Of a stretch of 64,000 bases of DNA, positions 15,146-24,064 are shown one piece after another. Made by a program: the position numbers and the translations under genes. The first letter of the stretch is position 1; each line of letters begins with the position of its first letter. The notes beneath the pieces were generated by a model, which was not told the DNA's origin, ran no database searches, and was given only the letters and a program-made list of their open reading frames with translations. The DNA is from Halomarina rubra (lineage in GTDB: Archaea; Halobacteriota; Halobacteria; Halobacteriales; Haloarculaceae): positions 151,749-215,748 of the forward strand of contig NZ_JALXFV010000001.1 of assembly GCF_023699475.1 (NCBI RefSeq). The letters are read 5' to 3'.

Positions 15146-15406
15146 ATGAGCAGCGGGAACCGCGTCGAGGAGCTCGAAGCGCGCGTCAAACAGCTGGAAG
15201 CGTCGGTCACGGGCCTGACCGACGAACTCGTCGAGTGCAAGGAGCGTCTGCAGGCGCTCGAAGACGAGGTCGACCCCGAGATGGACATCATCGAGGGTCA
15301 GCCGACGCGTGTCGACGACGAGTCAGAGACCGACACATCCAAATCCGCACAGGAGAACGGAGAGGAAAGTACGGACTCCGACACCGACGAGATCATCGTC
15401 GCGTAA
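15146..15406 (+). CDS. Small coiled-coil protein preceding smc (DUF7518-like)
   Basis: 86 residues. The first 45 form a regular coiled coil (VEELEARVKQLEASVTGLTD, then ELVECKERLQALEDEV); the rest is a very acidic, Ser/Thr-rich tail ending DEIIVA. I believe it belongs to the haloarchaeal DUF7518 family, found beside smc. The smc start is only 25 bp after its stop, so both are read from one promoter. It may assist Smc as an accessory or loading factor, but that is inferred from position only. It is soluble. Confidence 0.8.
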   Translation: MSSGNRVEELEARVKQLEASVTGLTDELVECKERLQALEDEVDPEMDIIEGQPTRVDDESETDTSKSAQENGEESTDSDTDEIIVA

Positions 15407-15431
15407 CGGGGTTCGCACCACGAGCGCCCCC

Positions 15432-18400
15432 ATGCACATCAAAGAGCTCGTCCTCGACGACTTCAAGAGCTTCGGCCGGAAGACGAGAATCCCGTTCTAC
15501 GAGGACTTCACCACCATCAGCGGCCCGAACGGCTCGGGGAAGTCGAACATCATAGACTCCGTGCTGTTCGCGCTGGGTCTCGCACGCACCTCGGGCATCC
15601 GCGCGGAGAAACTCACCGACCTCATCTACAACCCCGACGACGACGGGACGGAGTTCACCGGCGAACGCGAGGCGAGCGTCGAGGTCGTCCTCGACAATTC
15701 GGACGGCACGCTCTCGCACTCGCAGGTGACGACCGCCGCCGGGACGGACAACGTCGGCGACACCGACGAGATAACCATCAAACGCCGGGTGAAACAGACC
15801 GAGGACAACTACTACTCGTACTACTACCTCAACGGTCGCTCGGTCAACCTCTCGGACATCCAGGACCTGCTCGCACAGGCCGGGGTCGCCCCCGAGGGCT
15901 ACAACGTCGTGATGCAGGGCGACGTGACGGAGATCATCAACATGACCGCCGGGTCTCGTCGGGAGATCATCGACGAGATAGCGGGCGTCGCGGAGTTCGA
16001 CGCCCGGAAGGCCGACGCGATGGACGAACTGGAGGTCGTCGAAGAGCGCGTCGACGAGGCCGACCTCCGCATCGAGGAGAAACAAGAGCGCCTCGCCCAA
16101 CTCGAAGACGAACGCGAGACCGCCCTCCAGTACCAGGGGCTCAAGGAGGAACGCGAGGAGTACGAGGGCTACCTGAAGGCGGCCGAACTCGAAGACAAGC
16201 GCGCCGACCTGGGGAAGACCGAGGGCAAAATCGAGCGCGACGAGGAGAAACTGGCCGACCGTCAGCGCGCCCTCGACGAGAAGCAGGGCACCGTCGTCCG
16301 CCTCGAAGAGGACCTCGAGGACCTCAACGCGGAGATCGAACGGACTGGTGAGGACGAACAGCTCCGGGTCAAACGCGAGATGGAGGAGGTCAAAGGCGAA
16401 ATCTCGCGCCTCGAAGACCAGGTGGAGAGCGCTCGCGAGCGCATCGAGGAGGCCGAGAACAAGCGCCGACAGGCGTTCGTCAAGGTCGACCGCAAGCAGG
16501 AGACCGTCGACGACCTCCACGCGAAGGTCCGGAACATCAAGGTCGAGAAGGCGTCGCTGAAGGCCGACGTCCAGGAGAAGGAGGCCGAACTCGAATCCGT
16601 CGAGGCGGACATCGCCGCCGTCGACGACGAGTACGAGCAGTTGAAGACCGACCTCGCGGACGCCCGAGAGCGACTGGAGGACGCCAAGGCCGAGAAGAAC
16701 GAACTCCAGCGCGAACAGGACCGCCTGCTCGACGAGGCGCGACGACGCTCGAACGAACAGCGCGAGTTGCGAGAAGAAATCGAGGAACTGGAGGCCGAGA
16801 TTCCGGACCTGAAGGCCGACCTCACCGACCTCGAAGCCGAACTCGGGAAACTGGAGCAGAACAAGGAGACCATCGAGTCGGTCGTCGACGACCTGCGCGG
16901 CGAGAAGTACGAACTGCAGGACGACCTCGACGCCATCGAGGACGAGGTCAGCGCGGCCCAGGCGGAGTACGCCGAACTCGAAGCGAAGGCCGGCCAGTCC
17001 GGCGACACCTCCTACGGGCGTGCGGTGACGACCGTCCTGAACGCCGACGAACAGGGCGTCCACGGCACCGTCGGCCAGCTCGGGGGGGTCTCCGCACAGT
17101 ACGCCACCGCGTGTGAGACCGCCGCCGGCGGTCGCCTCGCGAACGTCGTCGTCGAGGACGACGGCGTCGGCCAGCGCTGTATCGAGTTCCTGAAGTCCAG
17201 AAACGCGGGCCGGGCGACGTTCCTCCCGATGTCGAAGATGCGGGGACGCTCGCTACCCTCGCTGCCGAACGACGACGGCGTCGTCGACTTCGCGTACAAC
17301 CTCATCGACTTCGACCCGATGTACGCGGACGTCTTCTCGTACGTCGTCGGCGACACGCTCGTCGTCGAGGACATGGCGACCGCCCGCGACCTGATGGGGA
17401 AGTTCCGGATGGTCACGCTGGAGGGCGACCTCGTCGAGAAGTCCGGCGCGATGACTGGTGGCTCCCGGTCGGGGTCTCGGTACTCGTTCGCTTCGGGTGC
17501 GGGCCAACTCGAACGCGTCGCCAAGCGCATCAACGACCTCGAAGAGAAACGCCAGTCCGTCCGCGAGGACCTGCGCGACGTGGAGTCGCGTCTCGACGAC
17601 GCCCGCGACCGGCAGGCGAACGCCGCCGACAAGGTCCGGGACGTCGAGAACGACATCGCCCAGACCGAGAGTCGTATCGAGGAGATTCACGACACCATCG
17701 CGGCGAAGGAGGAGGAACTCGACGCTATCGACGACGACCGCGAGACGGTGTCCGAGCGCATGGACGCCCTCGAAGCCGACATCGCCGACCAGGACGAGAC
17801 CATCGAGGGAATCGAGTCCGAAATCGCCGACCTCGAAGCCGAACTGCGGGACTCGGAGGTCGCCGAACTCACCGAACGCGCCGAGGCCATCCGCGAAGAG
17901 GTCGCGACGCTCGACGAGGAGGCGGACGACCTCGACGGGACGCTCAACGAACTCCAACTGGAGAAGCAGTACGCCGAGGAGGCCATCGAGGACCTCCACG
18001 ACGACATCGAGAGCGCCCAGAACCGCAAGGCCGAGGCCGAAGAGCGCGTCGCCGAACTCGAAGCCGAAATCGAGGACCAGAACGAACTGCTGGAAGAGAA
18101 ACGCGAGCAGGTCGCGGACCTCGAAGACGAACTCGCCGACCTCAAGGAGGAACGCAACGACCTGAAGGCGGACCTCCGCGAGGCCAGAGAGGAACGCGAC
18201 GCCGCCAAGGAGAAACTGGGTCGCGTCGAGTCCCGTCTGGAGAACGCCCGCGAGAAGCGCGACCGCCTGGAGTGGGAGGTCGACGAACTCGCCGCCCAGG
18301 TCGGCGAGTACGACCCCGAGGACGTGCCCGACCACGAGACCGTCGAGAAGGAGATCGCCCGCCTCGACGGCGAGATGGAGGCGCTCGAACCGGTCAACAT

Positions 18401-18998
18401 GCTCGCCATCGACGAGTACGACGCCGTCGCCGAGGACCTCGCGGACCTCGAAGACAAGCGTGCGACGCTCGTCGAGGAGCGCGACGGCATCGTCGAACGC
18501 ATCGAGGGGTTCGAGGCGAAGAAGAAGGAGACGTTCATGGAGTCGTACGAGGCCATCCGCGAGCACTTCGAGGACATCTTCGAGCGCCTCTCCAGCGGGT
18601 CGGGCACGCTCGTCCTCGAAGACGAGGCCGACCCGTTCGACGGCGGTCTGACGATGAAGGCCCAACCCCGAGACAAGCCCGTCCAGCGTCTGGACGCGAT
18701 GAGCGGCGGGGAGAAGTCCCTGACCGCACTGGCGTTCATCTTCGCCATCCAGCGCCACAACCCCGCGCCGTTCTACGCGCTCGACGAGGTCGACGCCTTC
18801 CTCGACGCCGCCAACGCCGAGGCCGTCGGCGAGATGGTCGACGCGCTGGCCGACGACGCGCAGTTCGTCGTCGTCTCCCACCGCTCGGCGCTGCTCGAAC
18901 GCTCCGAGCGCGCCATCGGCGTGACGATGATGGACGACAACGTCAGCGCCGTGACAGGCATCGACCTGAGCAGTCAGGGGGTGCCGGCGGATGATTGA
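15432..18998 (+). CDS. smc: Chromosome segregation protein Smc
   Basis: 1188 residues, full length. The N-terminal ATPase half has Walker A GPNGSGKSN (31-39). A long coiled coil runs from about 170 to 505, the hinge covers about 525-670 (SYGRAVTTVLNADEQGV, ending in the GGSRSG loop), and a return coiled coil runs to about 1000. The C-terminal half has the signature MSGGEKSLTALAF (~1089) and Walker B YALDEVDAFLD (~1113). Smc dimers compact and separate chromosomes. ATG 15432 gives the standard MHIKELVLDDFKSFG start. It overlaps scpA by 8 nt (ATGATTGA), so translation is coupled. ScpB is not in the window. Confidence 0.97.
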   Translation: MHIKELVLDDFKSFGRKTRIPFYEDFTTISGPNGSGKSNIIDSVLFALGLARTSGIRAEKLTDLIYNPDDDGTEFTGEREASVEVVLDNSDGTLSHSQVTTAAGTDNVGDTDEITIKRRVKQTEDNYYSYYYLNGRSVNLSDIQDLLAQAGVAPEGYNVVMQGDVTEIINMTAGSRREIIDEIAGVAEFDARKADAMDELEVVEERVDEADLRIEEKQERLAQLEDERETALQYQGLKEEREEYEGYLKAAELEDKRADLGKTEGKIERDEEKLADRQRALDEKQGTVVRLEEDLEDLNAEIERTGEDEQLRVKREMEEVKGEISRLEDQVESARERIEEAENKRRQAFVKVDRKQETVDDLHAKVRNIKVEKASLKADVQEKEAELESVEADIAAVDDEYEQLKTDLADARERLEDAKAEKNELQREQDRLLDEARRRSNEQRELREEIEELEAEIPDLKADLTDLEAELGKLEQNKETIESVVDDLRGEKYELQDDLDAIEDEVSAAQAEYAELEAKAGQSGDTSYGRAVTTVLNADEQGVHGTVGQLGGVSAQYATACETAAGGRLANVVVEDDGVGQRCIEFLKSRNAGRATFLPMSKMRGRSLPSLPNDDGVVDFAYNLIDFDPMYADVFSYVVGDTLVVEDMATARDLMGKFRMVTLEGDLVEKSGAMTGGSRSGSRYSFASGAGQLERVAKRINDLEEKRQSVREDLRDVESRLDDARDRQANAADKVRDVENDIAQTESRIEEIHDTIAAKEEELDAIDDDRETVSERMDALEADIADQDETIEGIESEIADLEAELRDSEVAELTERAEAIREEVATLDEEADDLDGTLNELQLEKQYAEEAIEDLHDDIESAQNRKAEAEERVAELEAEIEDQNELLEEKREQVADLEDELADLKEERNDLKADLREAREERDAAKEKLGRVESRLENAREKRDRLEWEVDELAAQVGEYDPEDVPDHETVEKEIARLDGEMEALEPVNMLAIDEYDAVAEDLADLEDKRATLVEERDGIVERIEGFEAKKKETFMESYEAIREHFEDIFERLSSGSGTLVLEDEADPFDGGLTMKAQPRDKPVQRLDAMSGGEKSLTALAFIFAIQRHNPAPFYALDEVDAFLDAANAEAVGEMVDALADDAQFVVVSHRSALLERSERAIGVTMMDDNVSAVTGIDLSSQGVPADD

Positions 18999-20016
18999 CG
19001 ACGAGGAGTCACGCGAGCAGGAGCGAGCCGACCGCGAGGCGTTCTACACCGACGGCGGCCAGGAGATAGCAGACGGCGTCTCGCTGAACATCGCGGGCCA
19101 CGACGAGCGCAAACGCGAGCGCGAGAACGGGCACGACGACGCGGCCGCGCTGTTCGGCGACGAGGACGGCGACACGGAGGACACACCGACCGTCGACGCT
19201 CCCTCGGACCTCCCGACCGACGACGACGGCGAGGAGGTCGAACCCGTCGAACTGCTCGTCCAACTGGCCGACCGTGGCGAGATAGAGCCGTGGGACATCG
19301 ACATCGTCGCGGTCACCGACGCGTTTCTCGACGCACTCGACGACGCCGACATCCGTACCGGTGGCCGCGCGCTGTTCTACGCGAGCGTCCTCCTGCGGAT
19401 GAAGTCCGACGCGCTGATGGAGTCCGACGACCCCGAGGAACCGGAACCGTGGGAAGAGCCGTGGGACGCCCCACCCGCAGACGCCGACGAGGACTGGCGA
19501 CCGGACCCGTTCGACGCGCTCGACCGGGAGATGGACCGCCGACTCGAACGCAAGCGCGCTCGGGGGATGCCCGAGACGCTCGACGAACTGGTCCGAGAGT
19601 TGCGCGAGGCCGAACGCGGGTCGTGGTGGAAGGAGTCGCGAACCTACGACACGAGCGACTCGCCGAAGGGCTTTCGACGCGGGACCCAGACCCTCGACTA
19701 CCACACCGCCGACGACCTGCGCCTCGACGACGAACCCACCGCCGACGACGTGACCGGCACCGCCCACCAGGAGGACATGGAGACGACTATCCAGCACGTC
19801 TACCGCGACCTGCGCGAGCAGTACGACGCGGGCCGGAGCGAGGTGCTGTTCGCCGAAGTCGAGCAGTCCGGCGGCGCGCGCGTCGAGACGTTCCTCGCGT
19901 TGCTGTTCCTCGCACACCGCAAGCAGATTCGCCTCGAACAGGACGAACTGTTCGGCGACCTCTGGATTCAGGACCCGGCGGCGGCGGACGCGCCCGCCGA
20001 GGCCGTCGCCGACTGA
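18991..20016 (+). CDS. scpA: Segregation and condensation protein A
   Basis: 341 residues of the ScpA kleisin family, which bridges the two Smc heads. The conserved N-terminal segment VELLVQLADRGEIEPWDIDI starts near residue 82, followed by DAFLDALDDADIRTGGRALF and LRMKSDALM. The C-terminal winged helix ends VETFLALLFLAHRKQIRLEQ and DLWIQDP. The first 80 residues are an unusually long, acidic N-terminal extension (GHDERKRERENGHDDAAAL) not part of the kleisin core. It overlaps the smc stop by 8 nt and is the last gene of the operon. Confidence 0.93.
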   Translation: MIDDEESREQERADREAFYTDGGQEIADGVSLNIAGHDERKRERENGHDDAAALFGDEDGDTEDTPTVDAPSDLPTDDDGEEVEPVELLVQLADRGEIEPWDIDIVAVTDAFLDALDDADIRTGGRALFYASVLLRMKSDALMESDDPEEPEPWEEPWDAPPADADEDWRPDPFDALDREMDRRLERKRARGMPETLDELVRELREAERGSWWKESRTYDTSDSPKGFRRGTQTLDYHTADDLRLDDEPTADDVTGTAHQEDMETTIQHVYRDLREQYDAGRSEVLFAEVEQSGGARVETFLALLFLAHRKQIRLEQDELFGDLWIQDPAAADAPAEAVAD

Positions 20017-20040
20017 CGCGACTGGACCTGTTCTCCCCAC

Positions 20041-20050
20041 GATTTATCAC
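20041..20050 (+). promoter_or_regulatory. TATA box upstream of 20072
   Basis: GATTTATCAC is centred 27 nt before ATG 20072, so this gene is probably transcribed separately from scpA. Confidence 0.55.
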
Positions 20051-20071
20051 TCGCCATACACACGTCCGTCC

Positions 20072-20539
20072 ATGGCCCGCCCCCGGTCCCTCTCGGATGC
20101 GGTGGGAGACCTCCTCCCGATTGCCGCGTTCGTCCTCCCGGCACTCGCGTACAGCGCCGCACACGACGCCGGAATCGTCGGCGAGACCGCGGGCTACGCG
20201 CTCGCCACGTTCTACGTCGTGGTGGCAGTGCTCGCCAACCACCGTGAGTATTCGGTGTCGACGTTCGGGTGGACACGGAGCGTCGACACCGAATCGGTCG
20301 AAGAGTGCGACGACCGCTGTGCGTCCTGCGACGGTCCCGTCGCGACCGGTCTCGAACGGACCTACGCCGAGCAGTTCGTCGCCTTCGGCTACCCCCTGAC
20401 GACGGGCGACTGGGGCGAGAACACGTACTGTGCGGCGTGTGCCACCGAGGAGTTCCCGGGTGAGCACCGCCGTTCGCACGACGAACGCGATGTCGCACAG
20501 GACGCAGAGGAACGGACCGACGAACTCGACACCGCGTAG
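20072..20539 (+). CDS. Membrane protein with a C-terminal zinc-ribbon-like domain
   Basis: 155 residues. Two hydrophobic helices lie near the N terminus (PIAAFVLPALAYSAAH and AGYALATFYVVVAVLAN). The C-terminal half holds two Cys pairs, CDDRCASCDG and YCAACATEEFPGEH, 60 residues apart, suggesting a metal-binding ribbon on one face of the membrane. I do not recognise a named family. It has its own TATA box and is convergent with mtnP, 18 bp away. The C-terminal 25 residues are highly acidic. Confidence 0.7.
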   Translation: MARPRSLSDAVGDLLPIAAFVLPALAYSAAHDAGIVGETAGYALATFYVVVAVLANHREYSVSTFGWTRSVDTESVEECDDRCASCDGPVATGLERTYAEQFVAFGYPLTTGDWGENTYCAACATEEFPGEHRRSHDERDVAQDAEERTDELDTA

Positions 20540-20557
20540 TGTGACGAGAGCGCCGTT

Positions 20558-21406
20558 CTACAGGTACTCGCCGGCGAGCAGGTCCACCTGTTCTTTGGTC
20601 GCGTCGGGAATCTCCTCGCTGGGCGTGTTGATGGTGCCGTCGAGCGCGTGCCCGCAGTCACAGTCGCGCTCTGCGGGGAGGTGCTCGATGGCGTGGTCGA
20701 TGACCCGCTTGATGGCCGTCTCGTTGGCGGCGGCGTTCTCCAGCACCTCGTCGAGCGTGACTTCGGCGTCCTGTTTCCAGACGTCGTAGTCGGTGATGCC
20801 GGTGATGGTCGCGTAGCACATCTCGGCCTCGCGGGCGAGTTTCGCCTCGGGGATGGCGGTCATTCCGACGACGTCCCAGCCCTGCTGGCGGAAGAACTCG
20901 CTCTCGGCGCGCGTCGAGTACTGCGGGCCTTCGATGCAGACGTAGGTGCCGCCCTTCTCCGCGCCCTCCTCGGTCGCTTCGTTCGCCGAGTCGGTGAGGT
21001 GGTCGACCATGTGCGGGCAGTACGGGTCGGCGAACCCCATGTGGACGACCATCCCGTCGCCGAAGAAGGAGTACGGCCGGTGGGAGGTGCGGTCGAATAT
21101 CTGGTCGGGCACCAGCAGCGCCTGTGGCGGGAGGTCCTCGCGGAGGCTCCCCACGGCGTTGGAGGCGAGGATGCGCTCGACGCCTAACTGCTTCAGGGCG
21201 TGGATGTTCGCGCGGTACGGCGCGTTCGTCGGGTTGTACTGGTGGTTGCGGCCGTGGCGCGGGAGGAAGGCGACTTCAGTCCCGGCCATCTCGCCGACGG
21301 TGACGGGTGCGCTCGGTTCGCCGAACGGTGTCGTCACGTCCTCCTCGCGGACGTTCGAGAGGTCGAGCGCGTCGTAGATTCCACTGCCACCGATGAACCC
21401 TATCAT
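20558..21406 (-). CDS. mtnP: S-methyl-5'-thioadenosine phosphorylase
   Basis: 282 residues. It cleaves methylthioadenosine with phosphate into adenine and methylthioribose-1-phosphate, recycling the by-product of polyamine-type reactions. Family signatures are GFIGGSGIYDALDL, the phosphate-binding FLPRHGRNHQYNPTNAPYRA, ASNAVGSLRED, CIEGPQYSTRAES and GMTAIPEAKLAREAE; the Asp of ITDYDVW is the purine contact seen in MTAP. ATG 21406 with a TATA box 26 nt upstream is the clear start. The last 40 residues include a Cys-rich DCDCGHALDG loop typical of haloarchaeal members. It probably acts as a homohexamer in the cytoplasm. Confidence 0.95.
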   Translation of the reverse strand: MIGFIGGSGIYDALDLSNVREEDVTTPFGEPSAPVTVGEMAGTEVAFLPRHGRNHQYNPTNAPYRANIHALKQLGVERILASNAVGSLREDLPPQALLVPDQIFDRTSHRPYSFFGDGMVVHMGFADPYCPHMVDHLTDSANEATEEGAEKGGTYVCIEGPQYSTRAESEFFRQQGWDVVGMTAIPEAKLAREAEMCYATITGITDYDVWKQDAEVTLDEVLENAAANETAIKRVIDHAIEHLPAERDCDCGHALDGTINTPSEEIPDATKEQVDLLAGEYL

Positions 21407-21427
21407 ACCTCTTGCTCCCGCGTGCGC

Positions 21428-21437
21428 CGCTAAAGCC
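21428..21437 (-). promoter_or_regulatory. TATA-like element of mtnP
   Basis: The minus strand reads GGCTTTAGCG, centred 26 nt before ATG 21406. Confidence 0.5.
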
Positions 21438-21452
21438 TGACGGAAAACGACC

Positions 21453-22274
21453 ATGCCGTTCGCGCGTCTCTTGGCGCCCGTGACTTCCGTGCCCCTCGCC
21501 GCGACGGTCGACAACGACCCGCTCGCGCTGGCCGCCGACTTCCTCCGGGCGGTCCGGTACGGCGACCCGACGACCGCACACGAGCGCACTCTGCGTGACC
21601 TCGACCCCGACGTACTCGCGGCGACGCTCGACACCGACGAACGCAGGCTGGCGTTCTGGCTGAACGTCTACAACGCCTCCGTTCAGGTGCTCCTCGACGC
21701 CGCGCCCGAGCAGTTCGCGGACCGTCGTCGGTTCTTCTCCGCGCCGGTCGTCGCCGTCGCCGGCCACGACCTGAGCCTGGACGACATCGAACACGGCATC
21801 TTACGCCGGTCACGGCACTCGCTGGGGCTGGGGTACCTCCCGCGTCGGGCCGACGCGTTCGAGCGGACCCACCGCGTCGACGAGCGCGACCCGCGAATCC
21901 ACTTCGCGCTCAACTGCGGGGCCGAGAGCTGTCCGCCCATCCTCGCGTACGACCACGAGACCGTCGACGAACGACTCGACACGGTGACTGCGGGCTACCT
22001 CGACACGGAAGTCGAGTCCGACGCCGAGGGCGACGTGGTCCGGGTTCCCCGACTGTTGCTCTGGTACCGCGGGGACTTCGGCGGTCGTTCGGGTATTCTC
22101 GACCTGCTCCGGGAGTACGACGCGGTCCCGGCCGACGCGTCCCCCCGTCTCCGCTATCGCTCGTACGACTGGTCGCTCGCGCTCGACCGGTTCGCCGACC
22201 GAGCGGGCGGTCGCAGGCCCGAACGCACAGGCGGGAGCGAGGACGACGACTCAGACGGTGCACCACGCGAGTAG
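21453..22274 (+). CDS. DUF547 domain protein
   Basis: 273 residues with the DUF547 signatures RRLAFWLNVYNASVQVLLD and RIHFALNCGAESCPP, plus ILDLLREYDAV toward the end. The Asn-Cys pair resembles a transglutaminase/NlpC-like catalytic arrangement, but no function has been shown for the family as far as I know. No signal peptide is visible. The stop overlaps the 3' end of the UbiA gene on the other strand by 24 bp, and the acidic, Arg-rich tail (RRPERTGGSEDDDSDGAP) lies in and before the overlap. Confidence 0.8.
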   Translation: MPFARLLAPVTSVPLAATVDNDPLALAADFLRAVRYGDPTTAHERTLRDLDPDVLAATLDTDERRLAFWLNVYNASVQVLLDAAPEQFADRRRFFSAPVVAVAGHDLSLDDIEHGILRRSRHSLGLGYLPRRADAFERTHRVDERDPRIHFALNCGAESCPPILAYDHETVDERLDTVTAGYLDTEVESDAEGDVVRVPRLLLWYRGDFGGRSGILDLLREYDAVPADASPRLRYRSYDWSLALDRFADRAGGRRPERTGGSEDDDSDGAPRE

Positions 22275-23174
22275 CTGGACGACGACGAGCGCGACCATCG
22301 CGGCGACGCTCGGGAACGGCACGCGCCGTTCGGTGTACCCCGCCGCGCCCCACACGGACAGCGGGAGGACGAGCAGGCTCGCACCCGCGACGACGACCGG
22401 GAGTACGCCCCCCGCGAGGAGCGCGAGCGACCCGAACGCGACCACGACGCACCCGACGTACAACGTTCGGAGGCGTCGCGGTGCGAGTCGGGTGACGAGC
22501 GTCCGTTTCCCGACGGCGGCGTCGGCCCGCCGGTCGGGCCACTGCGTCGCCAGCAGGTTCGCGAACACGAGTGAGAACAGCGGGACGCACGCGAGCAGTG
22601 TCGTCGCCAGCGGCCCGCCGAGCACGGCCGCGCCGTACGTCGGCAGGAGGAGACCGCCGAGTACGGCGTTGTCGAGTTCGCCCCACCCCCGCCAGGCGAG
22701 TTTCAACGGCCCGACGGAGTACTGCCAGCCGAAGACGGCGACCACTGCGAGCAGCGCGAGCGCGGGGAGCGGGAGGACGCCGAGCACTGCACCGACGAGC
22801 GCGAGCGCCGACCCGACGCCGAGCGCGACGACACCCGCGCGGAGGGCCATCGTCCGCGGGAGACCGGTCCGAGCCAGTGCACCGCTCCCGCCGGAGAAGG
22901 GCGTCCGGTCGGTCAGTGCGTCGGTCTCGTGGTCGGCGAACTCGTTGGCGTCGTGGACGCTCGCGGCGACGCCGAGCAGGGCGGCCGCCCCGACGACGAG
23001 CGCGGCCCAGTCGAGGGTCGCGCCGCTCGCCAGCGCTATCTTCGCACCCAGCGCGTAGACGGCGAGTATCAGGAGGAGCTGTGAGGGGCGGCTCAGCTTC
23101 CAGTACGCCCACAGGCGGGTCCGTGGCCCCAGCGACGGCTCGGCGGCCGCGCTCGTCGTCGGTGCCCGGTCCAT
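22251..23174 (-). CDS. UbiA-family prenyltransferase
   Basis: 307 residues with about eight or nine membrane helices. The two Asp-rich metal sites are visible: NEFADHETDALTDR (about 92-105) and QWPDRRADAAVGKRTLV (about 211-227). UbiA enzymes move an isoprenoid chain to an aromatic or lipid acceptor. In haloarchaea the acceptor could be a quinone precursor, geranylgeranylglyceryl phosphate or a carotenoid; no neighbour fixes which. An 18-residue soluble lead precedes the first helix. ATG 23174 is the first start and fits the family length. It is convergent with and overlaps the DUF547 gene. Confidence 0.85.
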   Translation of the reverse strand: MDRAPTTSAAAEPSLGPRTRLWAYWKLSRPSQLLLILAVYALGAKIALASGATLDWAALVVGAAALLGVAASVHDANEFADHETDALTDRTPFSGGSGALARTGLPRTMALRAGVVALGVGSALALVGAVLGVLPLPALALLAVVAVFGWQYSVGPLKLAWRGWGELDNAVLGGLLLPTYGAAVLGGPLATTLLACVPLFSLVFANLLATQWPDRRADAAVGKRTLVTRLAPRRLRTLYVGCVVVAFGSLALLAGGVLPVVVAGASLLVLPLSVWGAAGYTERRVPFPSVAAMVALVVVQLLAWCTV

Positions 23175-23265
23175 ACGCGAGAATCGGTCGCTCGGTGCCT
23201 AAACACGCCGGTCGGGTCCGGAAGTCGTCGGTCGCTGTGCGTGTCGGAGGTCGGTCGCGCGCTCG

Positions 23266-23958
23266 TCAGTCGGCGAGTCGCCAGGTGCCGCCCGAGGAGG
23301 CGATGACGTCGCGGCGTTCCATCTCCTGAAGGACCTCGTCCATCCGGCCCGGCTGGGCGATCTCCATCTCGATGCGCTCGACCTGGTGGTACTCGTTGAG
23401 GAGGTGGCGGATGTCGTCGCGGGTGTAGGGACCGTCGTCGTCGCGCTCCATCACGCCCGAGATGACGTCGGTCATGTCCTCGATGAAGTTCCACGGGTAG
23501 ACCATCCACGTCCACTCCTCCAGGCGCTCGCCGATGAAGTCGGGTTCGAACCCGCTTGTCTGGAGCAGTTGGAGCGAAGCGGTGCGGACCTCGCCGGGGT
23601 CGCGTTCGGCGACGTACTCCTCGGCGCGACGGAACGACCCGCCGGTGTCGGCGATGTCGTCGATGATGAGGACGTCCTTGCCCTCGACGCTCCCCTCCGG
23701 CATCGGGTAGCGCACCGTCGGTTCGCCGGACTTCTGGGCGGTGCCGACGTAGTGTTCCATCTTCAGGCTCGCGAGGTCGTCCAGTCCGAGGAAGTCACAG
23801 ACACACCGACCCGCGAACCAGCCCCCGCGCGCGAGCGCGACGACGACCTCTGGCTCGAACTCGGCGCGCTTGATGTCCTCGCTCACCTCGCGACAGAGGT
23901 CGTAGACGTAGTCCCAGTTGGTGATGGTGCACTTGAAGTCGTCCGGGAGGTCGCTCAT
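23266..23958 (-). CDS. Phosphoribosyltransferase with a C-terminal winged-helix-like extension
   Basis: 230 residues. The PRPP-binding loop is DVLIIDDIADTGGSFRRAEE (about 100-118), typical of type I phosphoribosyltransferases; ALARGGWFAGRCVCDFLG supplies the diphosphate loop. The catalytic domain is complete by about residue 170. The last 60 residues (RDDIRHLLNEYHQVERIEME, MDEVLQEMERRDVIASSGG) look like a small winged helix, which most nucleobase phosphoribosyltransferases lack. The base used is not readable; hypoxanthine/guanine salvage is the likeliest. ATG 23958 starts MSDLPDDF; a further start at 23988 is less likely. A TATA-like CCTTATGG about 30 nt upstream suggests a leaderless transcript. 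Confidence 0.82.
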   Translation of the reverse strand: MSDLPDDFKCTITNWDYVYDLCREVSEDIKRAEFEPEVVVALARGGWFAGRCVCDFLGLDDLASLKMEHYVGTAQKSGEPTVRYPMPEGSVEGKDVLIIDDIADTGGSFRRAEEYVAERDPGEVRTASLQLLQTSGFEPDFIGERLEEWTWMVYPWNFIEDMTDVISGVMERDDDGPYTRDDIRHLLNEYHQVERIEMEIAQPGRMDEVLQEMERRDVIASSGGTWRLAD

Positions 23959-24064
23959 TCCTTCCGTCAGTCCCCGGCCACCGACCATAAGGGTTTACAG
24001 CCGTGGTTCGTGCGGTGACGCCACGCACACCTCACGACGCGCCGCCGAGACCGTCTCGACCCGG

